Assembly (NCBI GenBank): GCA_012521805.1
Contig: JAAYLQ010000037.1
Coordinates: 1 to 20,922, forward strand
Direction of reading: 5' to 3'
Origin: Bacillota bacterium
GTDB taxonomy: Bacteria; Bacillota; Limnochordia; Darwinibacteriales; DTU012
DNA: 20,922 bases
The notes below the pieces were generated by a model. The model saw only the letters and a program-made list of their open reading frames with translations, searched no databases and was not told the origin of the DNA. Every line of letters starts with the position of its first letter. Within the stretch, counting starts at the first letter, position 1. Below are positions 8,247-16,108 of the stretch, piece by piece. A program made the translations under genes and the position numbers.

Positions 8247-9092
8247 ATGCCAGCTGGAATGATTTTACTCTTAGGAGCTGCTGCGCTGGTTTATTTTGGC
8301 GCAGCTCAGCGAATTCTCGATCGAATGCGATTAACTGATAGCCAGGCACTTTTGTTTATTGGGGTTATGATTGGAGGCAGTTTTATCAATATCCCGCTTT
8401 TCCGAGGTGATACGGAAGTGAGTGTCAATGTTGGAGGTGCACTGGTGCCTTTAGCTTTATGTATTTACCTGCTGACCCGGGCTGATACGACCAGAGAGTG
8501 GGTTCGGGCTCTTGTGGCAGCGGTAATTACAGCGGGAGTGGTATTAGGAGTGGCTCAGTTGACCGATTTCGATCCAACTGGTCCAACGATAATTGATCCC
8601 ATGTGGCTGTTCAGCATTATCGCAGGAGTAGTGGGATATCTGGCAGGTCGGTCACGCCGGTCTGCGTTTATCGCTGGAACTTTAGGGATTATTTTAACCG
8701 ATGTAATTCATGCAATCCGTTCGTACGCGGCAGGGCTGCCTACAACTACCGCGATCGGTGGTGCTGGCATATTTGACACTATCGTTATTGCCGGCTTTAT
8801 TGCTGTCGCTCTGGCGGAGCTGGTAGGTGAGACTCGTGAGCGTCTGCAGGGCGGACCTGAAGCACAGGAAGGCCAGGAAGCATTGTACAACGAGGAGTTT
8901 GTTGAAAACCAGCAGCCTGGCAGTAAGATTATGGTTAAAAATGTTAGTAAGCTTGAAGGAGAAGACACAGGGCCAGCAGAGCCGCAGCTTTCTGAGGCTG
9001 AACGGGATCTTTATCTTCAAGGAATCCATACAAAGAGCACAGAAGAAGGGAACCCTGATAGCGATGGTAATGGAAAGGAGGGACAGGATTGA
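8247..9092 (+). CDS. DUF1614 family membrane protein
   Basis: A predicted integral membrane protein of 281 residues resembling DUF1614, a family of unknown function. Hydrophobic segments appear at about 4-20, 33-50, 61-76, 85-102, 118-135, 138-152 and 168-190, separated by conserved-looking polar turns such as RILDRMRLTDSQALLFIG and AGRSRRSAFIAG. The last 90 residues are soluble, acidic and low in complexity. I chose ATG 8247 with CAGGAGGG five bases upstream; the open frame runs back into the rpsA terminator and cannot be coding there. The gene overlaps spoIIP by four bases, so it is probably made with SpoIIP; a role in sporulation is inference from this. Confidence 0.8.
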   Translation: MPAGMILLLGAAALVYFGAAQRILDRMRLTDSQALLFIGVMIGGSFINIPLFRGDTEVSVNVGGALVPLALCIYLLTRADTTREWVRALVAAVITAGVVLGVAQLTDFDPTGPTIIDPMWLFSIIAGVVGYLAGRSRRSAFIAGTLGIILTDVIHAIRSYAAGLPTTTAIGGAGIFDTIVIAGFIAVALAELVGETRERLQGGPEAQEGQEALYNEEFVENQQPGSKIMVKNVSKLEGEDTGPAEPQLSEAERDLYLQGIHTKSTEEGNPDSDGNGKEGQD

Positions 9093-10225
9093 AGCGCATT
9101 GTTCAGCTCCTGATCGTAGTTATTGTTTTAGTTGGAATTCAGTCAGTTAGTCACGCTTCTTGGTTGGAATCCAGCCTCTATGAACGGGATGATGGCGGAT
9201 ACTTTACCCTTGAAGATGAGACAGGTAGGGTAATTACATATACTGCTAGGATTCTCGATATTGGTGATTCATACATTGCTGCTGATAACCAGAGATATGA
9301 AGTAGTAGATATTCAAGGCGATACCATTAAGGTAGAGGCTAGGGAAAAAATCACTTTACCCGATCTGAGTCAGCTTACTGCCGCAGCGAAGCCAAGTATT
9401 TGGGAGAGACTTTTTGGTGCAGCTGGAACAACGCAGAAGAATGATGATGAAGGCAGAGAATGGAATACAATTGGTATTTACCATACCCATAACGCTGAAT
9501 CGTATGTACCTACTAGCGGGGTGGATTCAGAAACTGAGGGTGATATAATGCAGGTCGGGAAAGCGTTGGCTGATGCCCTCAATAAATTAGGGTACAATGC
9601 TGTATGGTCCGATAACAGCCATCTGCCCCATGACGGGGAAGCATATACCCGGTCGCGCCGTACTGCTATCGAGTTGATGAAACACAAACCGGGTACATTA
9701 ATTGACGTCCATCGGGATGCTACTCCCCCGGAAGTTTATGAAACAGAGATTGATGGTCAGCCAACAACTAAAGTACGGATTGTGGTTGGTAGACAGAATG
9801 AAAATCGAGATATGACTTTAGAGTATGCTAAGCGGATTAAAGCGGTTGCTGATGAAAAATATCCGGGAATTATCGAAGGAATTTTTGATGCTCGAGGTAA
9901 CTACAACCAAGACCTAGGTCCCAGGATGATTCTCCTGGAGTTTGGCGCTCACACCAATCCTTTGGAACTGGCTGAGCAGGCTGCCCAGTTTTTTGCAGAA
10001 ATAATTCCTGCAGCTGCTGGATTATCCAGCGAGCAAGCGGCGGAACAGGAAGCTAAGCAGACAAGTCCTACTGCCCTCCGCAGCATTCTGTGGATTCTGG
10101 GAATTGCCGCTCTGGTAGTAGTTGGGTATCTGGTGATTAATAAAGAGGGTCTAGGTTCGATCACATCGTTTTTCCGGAGAGAATTTGCCGGCGAACAACC
10201 AAGTGATGATCAAGAAGACGAATAG
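9089..10225 (+). CDS. spoIIP: Stage II sporulation protein P
   Basis: SpoIIP is the peptidoglycan amidase and endopeptidase that works with SpoIID and SpoIIM to thin septal peptidoglycan during engulfment. The N-terminal hydrophobic segment (4-20) is a signal or anchor. The catalytic domain spans about 125-305 and shows IYHTHNAESYVPTSG (His132, His134, Glu137), DVHRDA (His208) and LEFGAHTNPLELAEQAAQFF (Glu284, His288), matching the zinc-amidase pattern. A second hydrophobic segment at 331-350 is followed by a basic then acidic tail, so the protein may be anchored at both ends. The TTG start overlaps the DUF1614 gene by four bases, with AAAGGAGGG (9074-9082) six bases upstream. Confidence 0.93.
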   Translation: MKRIVQLLIVVIVLVGIQSVSHASWLESSLYERDDGGYFTLEDETGRVITYTARILDIGDSYIAADNQRYEVVDIQGDTIKVEAREKITLPDLSQLTAAAKPSIWERLFGAAGTTQKNDDEGREWNTIGIYHTHNAESYVPTSGVDSETEGDIMQVGKALADALNKLGYNAVWSDNSHLPHDGEAYTRSRRTAIELMKHKPGTLIDVHRDATPPEVYETEIDGQPTTKVRIVVGRQNENRDMTLEYAKRIKAVADEKYPGIIEGIFDARGNYNQDLGPRMILLEFGAHTNPLELAEQAAQFFAEIIPAAAGLSSEQAAEQEAKQTSPTALRSILWILGIAALVVVGYLVINKEGLGSITSFFRREFAGEQPSDDQEDE

Positions 10226-10242
10226 AAGAATAGGTGGTTGTA

Positions 10243-11154
10243 ATGAAATACTTATTTACAATTGGGCTGGCAGCACTATCGGGTTTGTCAGCCCGGTTAT
10301 ATATGCTGAGACGGGACTACCGTCAGTATCCGAGCTATCCTCAGGGTTGGGCAGTGCACTTGTTTATTGGGTTTATAGGTGCGCTGCTCGGGGCAGTATT
10401 GGTTCCATCGCTGGTTGAGGCTGAATTTGCTGCAGTATCGTTTCTGTTGATGGCAGCATCCCAGTTTCGTGAGGTTCGGAATATTGAGCGCAGTACGCTG
10501 GAAAAACTGGAATCTAATGAACTGGTAGCCAGGGGAACCGCTTATATTGAAGGCATAGCTCGAGTTTTTGAAGCTCGCAACTATTTGGCGATTTGGACCG
10601 CATTTATTGTAGCGGTAACAGCGGAGTTGACTGCTTTTCTTTCAATATGGGTGCGGCTGGCAGCATCAATTGCTGCAGGAATGGCTGCAGCAGGAACGCT
10701 TAATTATCTGATGCGGGGACCGTCAATTAAGGATATAGCTGACGTTCAATTAACCAATATTGAGTTTGACGGGCCTATCCTCGTGGTTGGCGGAGTCAGT
10801 GTGATGAACGTCGGATTAAGCAGTGCCAGGGAGCGGTATCGCACACAAGCAGTCGCTGCTGAAATCATCCCAAAGGATGTAGATGCTAAAGCTACGCTGG
10901 CCAATATCGGTCAGATGCAGGCAATAGCCCACGACGCTTCTGCAATGGTGGGCGTGTTTATGGACGTAGGTGAGCAGGAATTCACACCACTGGTTCGCCG
11001 GGATCCAGATTCAGGGAAGCTGGTGGTGGTGATGATTCCGTCGGAGGATAATGAGGATGCATTTTTAGAAGCAATTTCTAATGTTCCAGTTCTTGAAAGT
11101 GCAATTCGTAAACCACTTCGCTCAGTAGCCGGCAGGATGATGGATAGGAGATGA
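10243..11154 (+). CDS. YIEGIA family membrane protein
   Basis: A protein of the YIEGIA family, named for a motif present here at residues 101-106; its function is unknown, and the family is found in spore-forming Bacillota. Hydrophobic segments lie at about 2-20, 38-58, 61-73 and 117-160, all in the N-terminal half; the C-terminal half looks soluble and probably cytoplasmic, with a glycine-rich strand near VVGGVSVMNVG. I chose ATG 10243, five bases after AGGTGG (10232-10237), over a GTG at 10234. It follows spoIIP by 17 bases and is tightly joined to the next small gene, whose family is described as its capping partner. Confidence 0.85.
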   Translation: MKYLFTIGLAALSGLSARLYMLRRDYRQYPSYPQGWAVHLFIGFIGALLGAVLVPSLVEAEFAAVSFLLMAASQFREVRNIERSTLEKLESNELVARGTAYIEGIARVFEARNYLAIWTAFIVAVTAELTAFLSIWVRLAASIAAGMAAAGTLNYLMRGPSIKDIADVQLTNIEFDGPILVVGGVSVMNVGLSSARERYRTQAVAAEIIPKDVDAKATLANIGQMQAIAHDASAMVGVFMDVGEQEFTPLVRRDPDSGKLVVVMIPSEDNEDAFLEAISNVPVLESAIRKPLRSVAGRMMDRR

Positions 11155-11159
11155 TTTTG

Positions 11160-11351
11160 GTGGAGATTACACCAACAAATCAAATTTTAGCAGTAATTAC
11201 CACAAACAGAGACCGAGTTGGCGGATCTGCTCCAATTTTTTATGCTGATAGTCACGAAGAGTTAGAGCAGATCTCAATCTATTTAGCACGGATTTTTATG
11301 GCTGCCATCCATGATTTAGGCAATGGTGTTTATATTATTGTAAAGCATTAA
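11160..11351 (+). CDS. Small YIEGIA-partner (capping complex) protein
   Basis: A 63-residue protein matching the small family named for capping or partnering YIEGIA proteins; its role is unknown. The typical core is ITTNRDRVGGSAPIFYAD followed by an amphipathic helix and DLGNGVYIIVKH at the C-terminus. I prefer GTG 11160, nine bases after AGGAG (11146-11150); TTG 11157 is also possible. The ATG at 11151 touches the ribosome binding site and is unlikely although it overlaps the YIEGIA stop. Overlap with that stop region indicates translational coupling. Confidence 0.8.
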   Translation: MEITPTNQILAVITTNRDRVGGSAPIFYADSHEELEQISIYLARIFMAAIHDLGNGVYIIVKH

Positions 11352-11372
11352 CGTGATGGGGTGAAATACTCG

Positions 11373-11876
11373 GTGGAAATCATCTACTGCTGTTATGGGG
11401 GAACACATTCCTCACCTATTGCTGCTGCGATCCATATTGGTCAGTTAAATCCAGAGCAGATACCGACAGCTGCTGATATTATGAATATTGAGTTGTATGA
11501 TCGGGTCGATTCAGCTGATCGCGGCATTGTAAAATTTGTGGGTGAAGATGAATGCGGAAACCGGATTTATGTGTGCGGCAGGGGCAGTGAAAAACAAGGA
11601 ATTGAACAGGCGATCAAAAGCGGTATATTGCTTGCAGGGGGTAGTATCGACCAATTGGTTTTTGTCGACACGCTTCCTGCTGTTAATATCTTAATGAGGA
11701 TTGGCGGATTTATTTCACGAAAATTAAAATGGGTGTGGCTTGGCAGACCATTGGTAATTAAAGGAACGCAGCTGGCTTTTTTTAATCTAGCAGCAATTGT
11801 TGCCTCCACGAAAGCCAAGTACCATATTAACTGCGGACAAGAAAACTCCTCTTCAGAAAAGAGGAAAACCCATTAA
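11373..11876 (+). CDS. DUF3189 family protein
   Basis: A protein of about 167 residues resembling DUF3189, unknown function. Its beginning IIYCCYGGTHSSPIAAAIHIG looks like a conserved Cys/Gly/Thr loop, followed by the basic, glycine-rich YVCGRGSEKQGIEQAI and later DTLPAVNILMRIGGFISRKL. The start is uncertain: GTG 11373 (MEIIYCCYGG) fits the family beginning and sits ten bases after GGGGTG, while GTG 11361 would add four residues. The final dozen residues are Ser/Lys-rich and poorly conserved. It lies between the YIEGIA pair and der, a place it also has in other spore formers, as far as I know. Confidence 0.75.
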   Translation: MEIIYCCYGGTHSSPIAAAIHIGQLNPEQIPTAADIMNIELYDRVDSADRGIVKFVGEDECGNRIYVCGRGSEKQGIEQAIKSGILLAGGSIDQLVFVDTLPAVNILMRIGGFISRKLKWVWLGRPLVIKGTQLAFFNLAAIVASTKAKYHINCGQENSSSEKRKTH

Positions 11877-11937
11877 ACATAGAGAAATATTAACGCCGGG
11901 AAAGATATGGTAGAAAGTGTAAGGGAATGAGATTGAT

Positions 11938-13251
11938 ATGGCTAAACCAATTGTTGCAATCGTAGGACGCCCCAATGTGGGTAAAAGCACATTGTTTAAT
12001 CGTATTGCCCGAGAGCGAATAGCTATCGTTGATGACCAGCCTGGAGTTACTCGGGATCGGATTTATTGTGAAGTAGAATGGCTGAATAAACGGTTCTTTT
12101 TGGTTGACACAGGTGGAATTGATACAGAAGAAGATATTATTACCAAGCAGGTTAGAGAGCAAGCTGAGATTGCTATCCAGGAAGCCGATGTAATAATATT
12201 TGTGGTTGACGGACGCGATGGCTTAACCGGTGCGGATGAGGATGTAGCCCAGCTTCTGCGCAGAACGAACAAGGAAGTTATTCTTTGTGTTAATAAAGTT
12301 GAAGAATTTTCTGCTACTTTAGCGATGACTGCGGAATTTTGGTCGCTAGGTCTTGGTGACCCAATCGCGATTTCTGCTGAGCATGGTCGGGGAGTTGGCG
12401 ACCTTTTGGATTTAGTGGTCGCTAGATTTCCCGATGATGCTGACCTTGCGGAAAGTGATGCTTTAAAAATTGCTGTTGTCGGACGTCCCAATGTAGGCAA
12501 GTCTACTCTTATTAATCAGTTTGTAGGTGAACAGAGAGTAATTGTATCTGACATTCCAGGAACAACCCGGGATGCGATTGACACCTATTTTACATATGAA
12601 GGACAAGAATTCGTATTGATCGATACAGCAGGTCTTAGGCGCAAGAAGAATGTAGAGGCCGGAGTGGAACGCTACAGTGTACTGAGGACCCTTCGGGCGG
12701 TCGACCGAGCTGATATTGTTTTCTTGGTGCTTGATGCTCAGGAAGGGGTTACGGAGCAGGATACGAAAATTGCAGGTTATATCCATGAAAATGGTAAAGG
12801 CTGTGCGATTATTGTTAACAAGTGGGACTTGATTGAGAAAGACACTAATACTATGCGAGATTATGAACAAGAAATTTATTCCAGTCTGCAGTTTTTAGAT
12901 TACGCTCCAATTGAATTTATCTCCGCACTAACAGGCAGGCGGGTTAATCGCCTGATTAATTTAGCAATTAGAATAGCAGAAAATCGGAACCTGCGGATAT
13001 CTACTGGCAGACTAAACGAGATCATCCAGGATGCTGTGGCAATGCATCAACCTCCTTCAGATAAAGGTGTAAGGTTAAAGATTTTCTACGCAACACAAGC
13101 TCAGGTTAATCCACCCGTATTTTTGCTCTATGTCAATCATAGGGAATTAATGCACTTTTCATATCTACGCTATTTAGAAAATCGTCTGCGGGAAGAATAC
13201 GGTTTCCACGGCACACCGATTATACTAAGTGTGAAGGAGAGGAATCGATGA
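11938..13251 (+). CDS. der: Ribosome biogenesis GTPase Der
   Basis: Der (EngA) is a double GTPase needed for assembly of the 50S subunit. First G domain: GRPNVGKS (10-17), DTGG (57-60) and NKVE (119-122). Second G domain: GRPNVGKS (182-189), DTAG (229-232) and NKWD (294-297). A KH-like domain fills about 350-437. The length of 437 is normal. In the first domain the G4 motif ends in Glu rather than the usual Asp; I recall similar NKxE forms in some Der proteins, for example from Thermotoga. The ATG has only a weak ribosome binding site (GGGA, 11922-11925). It overlaps plsY by four bases (ATGA). Confidence 0.97.
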   Translation: MAKPIVAIVGRPNVGKSTLFNRIARERIAIVDDQPGVTRDRIYCEVEWLNKRFFLVDTGGIDTEEDIITKQVREQAEIAIQEADVIIFVVDGRDGLTGADEDVAQLLRRTNKEVILCVNKVEEFSATLAMTAEFWSLGLGDPIAISAEHGRGVGDLLDLVVARFPDDADLAESDALKIAVVGRPNVGKSTLINQFVGEQRVIVSDIPGTTRDAIDTYFTYEGQEFVLIDTAGLRRKKNVEAGVERYSVLRTLRAVDRADIVFLVLDAQEGVTEQDTKIAGYIHENGKGCAIIVNKWDLIEKDTNTMRDYEQEIYSSLQFLDYAPIEFISALTGRRVNRLINLAIRIAENRNLRISTGRLNEIIQDAVAMHQPPSDKGVRLKIFYATQAQVNPPVFLLYVNHRELMHFSYLRYLENRLREEYGFHGTPIILSVKERNR

Positions 13252-13862
13252 TTGGTGGATTTTTTCAAAGTTTAGGATTAATGCTCTTTGCGTATTTACT
13301 TGGTTCTCTGCCTTTTGGACTTTGGATATCCCGTTTATGGGCAGGCATCAATATTCGAGAGTACGGCAGCGGCAATATTGGAGTTTCCAACGTGCTGCGG
13401 ACTGTGGGAAAAGTGCCCGCATTGGTAGTGCTTATTTTAGATGCTGGCAAGGGACTGCTGCCAGTGTTATTGGCAAAGCAGTTGGTTGCAAACGAAACTA
13501 TGTGGCTGGTTGTAGGCATCTGCGCGATTATCGGTCACAGTTTATCAATTTTCATTAGGTTTCAAGGCGGACGTGGTGTAGCTACTGCTGCAGGTGTTTT
13601 GTTAGGTCTATCGTGGCAAATTGTGCTGGTGCTGCTGCTCGTGTGGGTTTCAACACTTATGATCAGCCGTTTTATTTCGCTGTCATCTATCTTAGCCGCT
13701 ATTGCCTTACCAATCAGTCTGGTTATTTTCCGCTATCCGCCAAGCTATTGGATATTGGGAGCTGGCTTAGCATTGTTTGTGATCTGGCGCCATCGCCCTA
13801 ACATCCAGCGATTAGTTTCCGGAACTGAATATCGAATTGGGGAAAAAGCCCAGAAACGCTGA
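13248..13862 (+). CDS. plsY: Acyl-phosphate glycerol-3-phosphate acyltransferase PlsY
   Basis: PlsY transfers acyl groups from acyl-phosphate to glycerol-3-phosphate, the first step of phosphatidate synthesis. The 204-residue integral membrane protein has about five hydrophobic segments and the three signature loops: GSLPFG followed by REYGSGNIGVSNVLRTVG, then LDAGKGLLPV, and GHSLSIFIRFQGGRGVATAAG, with HRPNIQRLVSGTE near the end. Its ATG overlaps the der stop by four bases, after AAGGAGAGG. In many relatives gpsA, which makes the glycerol-3-phosphate substrate, follows; here a terminator does. Confidence 0.95.
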   Translation: MIGGFFQSLGLMLFAYLLGSLPFGLWISRLWAGINIREYGSGNIGVSNVLRTVGKVPALVVLILDAGKGLLPVLLAKQLVANETMWLVVGICAIIGHSLSIFIRFQGGRGVATAAGVLLGLSWQIVLVLLLVWVSTLMISRFISLSSILAAIALPISLVIFRYPPSYWILGAGLALFVIWRHRPNIQRLVSGTEYRIGEKAQKR

Positions 13863-13892
13863 AAAAAATCACGGACCTTCCGTGATTTTTTT
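13862..13892 (+). terminator. Terminator overlapping the plsY stop
   Basis: Arms AAAAAAATCACGGA (13862-13875) and its complement ending in seven T residues (13879-13892), loop CCT. The first base is the last base of the plsY stop codon. Symmetrical A and T runs make it likely to act in both directions. Confidence 0.92.
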
Positions 13893-13900
13893 ATTTCATT

Positions 13901-13929
13901 TTGTTATATTTTCTCCAAGCTCCTAATAT
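13901..13929 (+). promoter_or_regulatory. Weak promoter candidate upstream of spoIVA
   Basis: TTGTTA (13901-13906), 17 bases, TAATAT (13924-13929): four of six matches to each vegetative consensus box. In B. subtilis spoIVA is read by the mother-cell sigma-E. A possible sigma-E-like site with ATA near 13935 and a CATGTAT-like -10 near 13950 is also visible but no better. The gap 13893-14035 must hold the spoIVA promoter, since a terminator precedes it. Confidence 0.25.
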
Positions 13930-14035
13930 AGTTATAGTGTCCATCCGCATGTATGCCTATTTTTGGATGAGGCTGGAATAATCGTGGGTGCGGGAAGTAG
14001 GCGGGGTAAACCCAATTCGAAGGAGGGAAGCCTTG

Positions 14036-15514
14036 ATGGAGAAATTCAATCTTTTTGCTGATATTGCTGAACGCACTGGGGGGAGTATTTACTTAGGCGT
14101 TGTAGGTCCGGTGCGTACTGGAAAGTCTACCTTTATTAAGCGCTTTATGGATCTGCTAGTTCTGCCAAATATTGAAGACATCCATGTCAAGGAGAGAATG
14201 AAAGATGAGCTGCCTCAAAGCGGGGCAGGAAAGATGATTACTACTACCGAACCGAAATTCGTACCCGAAGAACCAATCGAGATTGTTTTAGAGGAAAACA
14301 TTAAGTTTAAGGTGCGGCTGGTTGATTGTGTTGGGTATACAGTGCCGGGGGCAAAAGGCTATCTAGATGAAGATGGGCCGCGGATGGTGATGACACCCTG
14401 GTTTAACCATCAGATTCCCTTTCAAGAGGCGGCAGAGCTTGGGACTCGCAAGGTGATCAGCGAACACTCAACAATCGGTCTGGTTATTTTAACCGATGGC
14501 TCAGTAACAGATATTGAACGGGATGATTATGTTGAAGCTGAAGAGCGGGTAATCGCCGAGTTGAAAGAATTGGAAAAACCCTTTATCGTTGTCTTAAATA
14601 CCGATCAGCCTCACAGCCAACAAACGCTTGAACTGGCTGAGACATTAGAAGATCGATATGGAGTCAAAGTTGTGCCATTAGACTGCCTGCGCATGACCCA
14701 GAACGACATTCTTTCTCTGCTGAGGGAAGCACTGTATGAATTTCCTGTCCGAGAAATTAATTTCCGGTATCCACGCTGGATTGAGGAGCTGCCCCAGGAT
14801 CATTGGCTGCGCCGAGAATTTGATCAAGCTGCTTTTGAAAGCGTGAATTTAATTGGAAGATTGCGGGATGTTGCAAGCTCCATGGACGTTTTAAGCGCTG
14901 TAGAAGTTGTAGACAAAGCTGAGCTTGAAACAATGGATATGGGGACAGGAACTGTGAATATTGATTTGGCTGCAGATCGTTCGCTGTTCTATCAAGTGCT
15001 GGCCGATATGACTGGTTTAGAAGTTGAGGGTGATCATCATCTGATTAGGTTGATGCAGGATCTATCAGTTGCTAAACGGGAGTATGACAAGCTATCTTCG
15101 GCGTTAATGGAAGTAAGGGAAACAGGCTATGGAATTGTTTCACCATCATTGGAGGACATAACATTTGAACATCCCGAACTAATCAAACAGGGGCGCCATT
15201 TTGGCATTAAACTAACCGCTTCAGCACCATCGATCCACCTAATTCGCGCCAATATCATGACCGAAGTAACTCCTTTAGTTGGTACTGAAAAACAGGGTGA
15301 AGAACTGGTTCAATCATTATCAGAAGAGTTTCAAGCGGATCCTGACGCTTTGTGGAGCCGTGATTTTCTCGGTCGTTCGCTGCAGGATTTGGTTAAGGAA
15401 GGAATTCAAGCAAAATTAAACCGGATGCCCGATAACGCTCGCGAAAAACTTCAGGAGACTCTTTCCAAGATCATTAATGAAGGCAGTGGCGGTTTAATTT
15501 GCATTATCTTGTAA
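14036..15514 (+). CDS. spoIVA: Stage IV sporulation protein A
   Basis: SpoIVA is the ATP-hydrolysing protein that polymerises on the outer forespore membrane and forms the base layer of the spore coat. The 492 residues equal the usual family length. The N-terminus EKFNLFADIAERTGG is followed by Walker A GPVRTGKS (24-31) and the RLVDCVGYTVPGAKG region that corresponds to Walker B and switch; a middle domain and the C-terminal polymerisation domain follow, ending in the conserved GGLICIIL. ATG 14036 was chosen because AAGGAGGG lies just upstream and homologues begin there; the frame is open back to 13988. It is a single-gene unit after a terminator. Confidence 0.97.
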   Translation: MEKFNLFADIAERTGGSIYLGVVGPVRTGKSTFIKRFMDLLVLPNIEDIHVKERMKDELPQSGAGKMITTTEPKFVPEEPIEIVLEENIKFKVRLVDCVGYTVPGAKGYLDEDGPRMVMTPWFNHQIPFQEAAELGTRKVISEHSTIGLVILTDGSVTDIERDDYVEAEERVIAELKELEKPFIVVLNTDQPHSQQTLELAETLEDRYGVKVVPLDCLRMTQNDILSLLREALYEFPVREINFRYPRWIEELPQDHWLRREFDQAAFESVNLIGRLRDVASSMDVLSAVEVVDKAELETMDMGTGTVNIDLAADRSLFYQVLADMTGLEVEGDHHLIRLMQDLSVAKREYDKLSSALMEVRETGYGIVSPSLEDITFEHPELIKQGRHFGIKLTASAPSIHLIRANIMTEVTPLVGTEKQGEELVQSLSEEFQADPDALWSRDFLGRSLQDLVKEGIQAKLNRMPDNAREKLQETLSKIINEGSGGLICIIL

Positions 15515-15579
15515 TTTTTGATAATCCTCATCATTAGTGGTTAAACTAGGGATAACACCCTAATGAAGGAGGATATCGG

Positions 15580-15861
15580 ATGACAAAGACTGAATTAGTC
15601 GATCAAGTTGCTGCCAGAACAAATCTGAGTAAAAAAGATGCGGCAGCAGCTGTGGACGCTGTGTTTTCAACCATTTCCGAGAGTTTGGCTCGTGGGGAAA
15701 AGGTTCAATTAATTGGTTTTGGTTCATTTGAGGTAAGGGAGCGAGCCGAGCGTATAGGCCGCAACCCCCAGACTGGCGCCGATATGACAATTCCTGCCAA
15801 GAAGGTTCCTGCTTTTAAGCCCGGTAAACAGCTAAAAGATTCGGTTGAAAATAGGAATTAA
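15580..15861 (+). CDS. hup: DNA-binding protein HU
   Basis: HU is the small dimeric nucleoid protein that bends DNA. The 93-residue chain shows two N-terminal helices (MTKTELVDQVAARTNLSKKD), then the family signature GFGSFEVRERAERIGRNPQT leading into the beta arm with its Asn-Pro tip, and the C-terminal helix PGKQLKDSV. AAGGAGG (15566-15572) precedes the ATG by seven bases. A small hairpin with TAGGG (15547-15551) and CCCTA (15558-15562) stands just before the ribosome binding site. The gap to spoIVA is 65 bases with no clear terminator, so readthrough from spoIVA is possible. Confidence 0.96.
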   Translation: MTKTELVDQVAARTNLSKKDAAAAVDAVFSTISESLARGEKVQLIGFGSFEVRERAERIGRNPQTGADMTIPAKKVPAFKPGKQLKDSVENRN

Positions 15862-15865
15862 ACCC

Positions 15866-15894
15866 TTGCATTTTTTTCAAAACTATGGTATCCT
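15866..15894 (+). promoter_or_regulatory. Vegetative promoter of tRNA-Pro
   Basis: TTGCAT (15866-15871), exactly 17 bases, then TATCCT (15889-15894), with an extended TG one base before the -10 box. The tRNA begins 14 bases after the -10 box, the distance expected of a stable-RNA promoter. Confidence 0.75.
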
Positions 15895-15907
15895 ATTTTC
15901 TGTCAGT

Positions 15908-15985
15908 CGGGGCGTGGCGCAGCTTGGCTAGCGCGCTACCTTGGGGTGGTAGAGGTCGCAAGTTCAAATCTTGTCGCCCCGACCA
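15908..15985 (+). tRNA. tRNA-Pro (anticodon GGG)
   Basis: A complete cloverleaf. The acceptor is CGGGGCG (15908-15914) with CGCCCCG (15975-15981), the D stem GCGC/GCGC, and the anticodon stem CTACC/GGTAG around the loop TTGGGGT, giving anticodon GGG for the proline codon CCC. The T stem GCAAG/CTTGT encloses TTCAAAT. The discriminator A is followed by an encoded CCA (15983-15985). Confidence 0.95.
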
Positions 15986-15997
15986 TACAGTATACAG

Positions 15998-16025
15998 AAT
16001 CCTTCCAGGTTTGGGAGGATTTTTT
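15998..16025 (+). terminator. Terminator after tRNA-Pro
   Basis: AATCCTTCC (15998-16006), loop AGGTTT, GGGAGGATT (16013-16021, one T-G pair), then T residues to 16025. It makes tRNA-Pro a single-gene transcript. Confidence 0.85.
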
Positions 16026-16108
16026 GTTTATGCAGGAAAAGGTTCGCAAACAGCAAATAATATTAAAGAAGACAAGCGGATCTTACCCATGAAGGAGGCT
16101 TTTTCTAA

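Noticed and set aside
11848..11864. Hairpin CCTCTT/AAGAGG at the end of the DUF3189 gene as a terminator
   Set aside because: It lies inside the coding frame and is followed by AAAACC, not a T-run; der is probably co-transcribed.
12463..12870. A 135-residue minus-strand frame opposite der
   Set aside because: It mirrors the conserved second GTPase domain of Der and has no features of its own.
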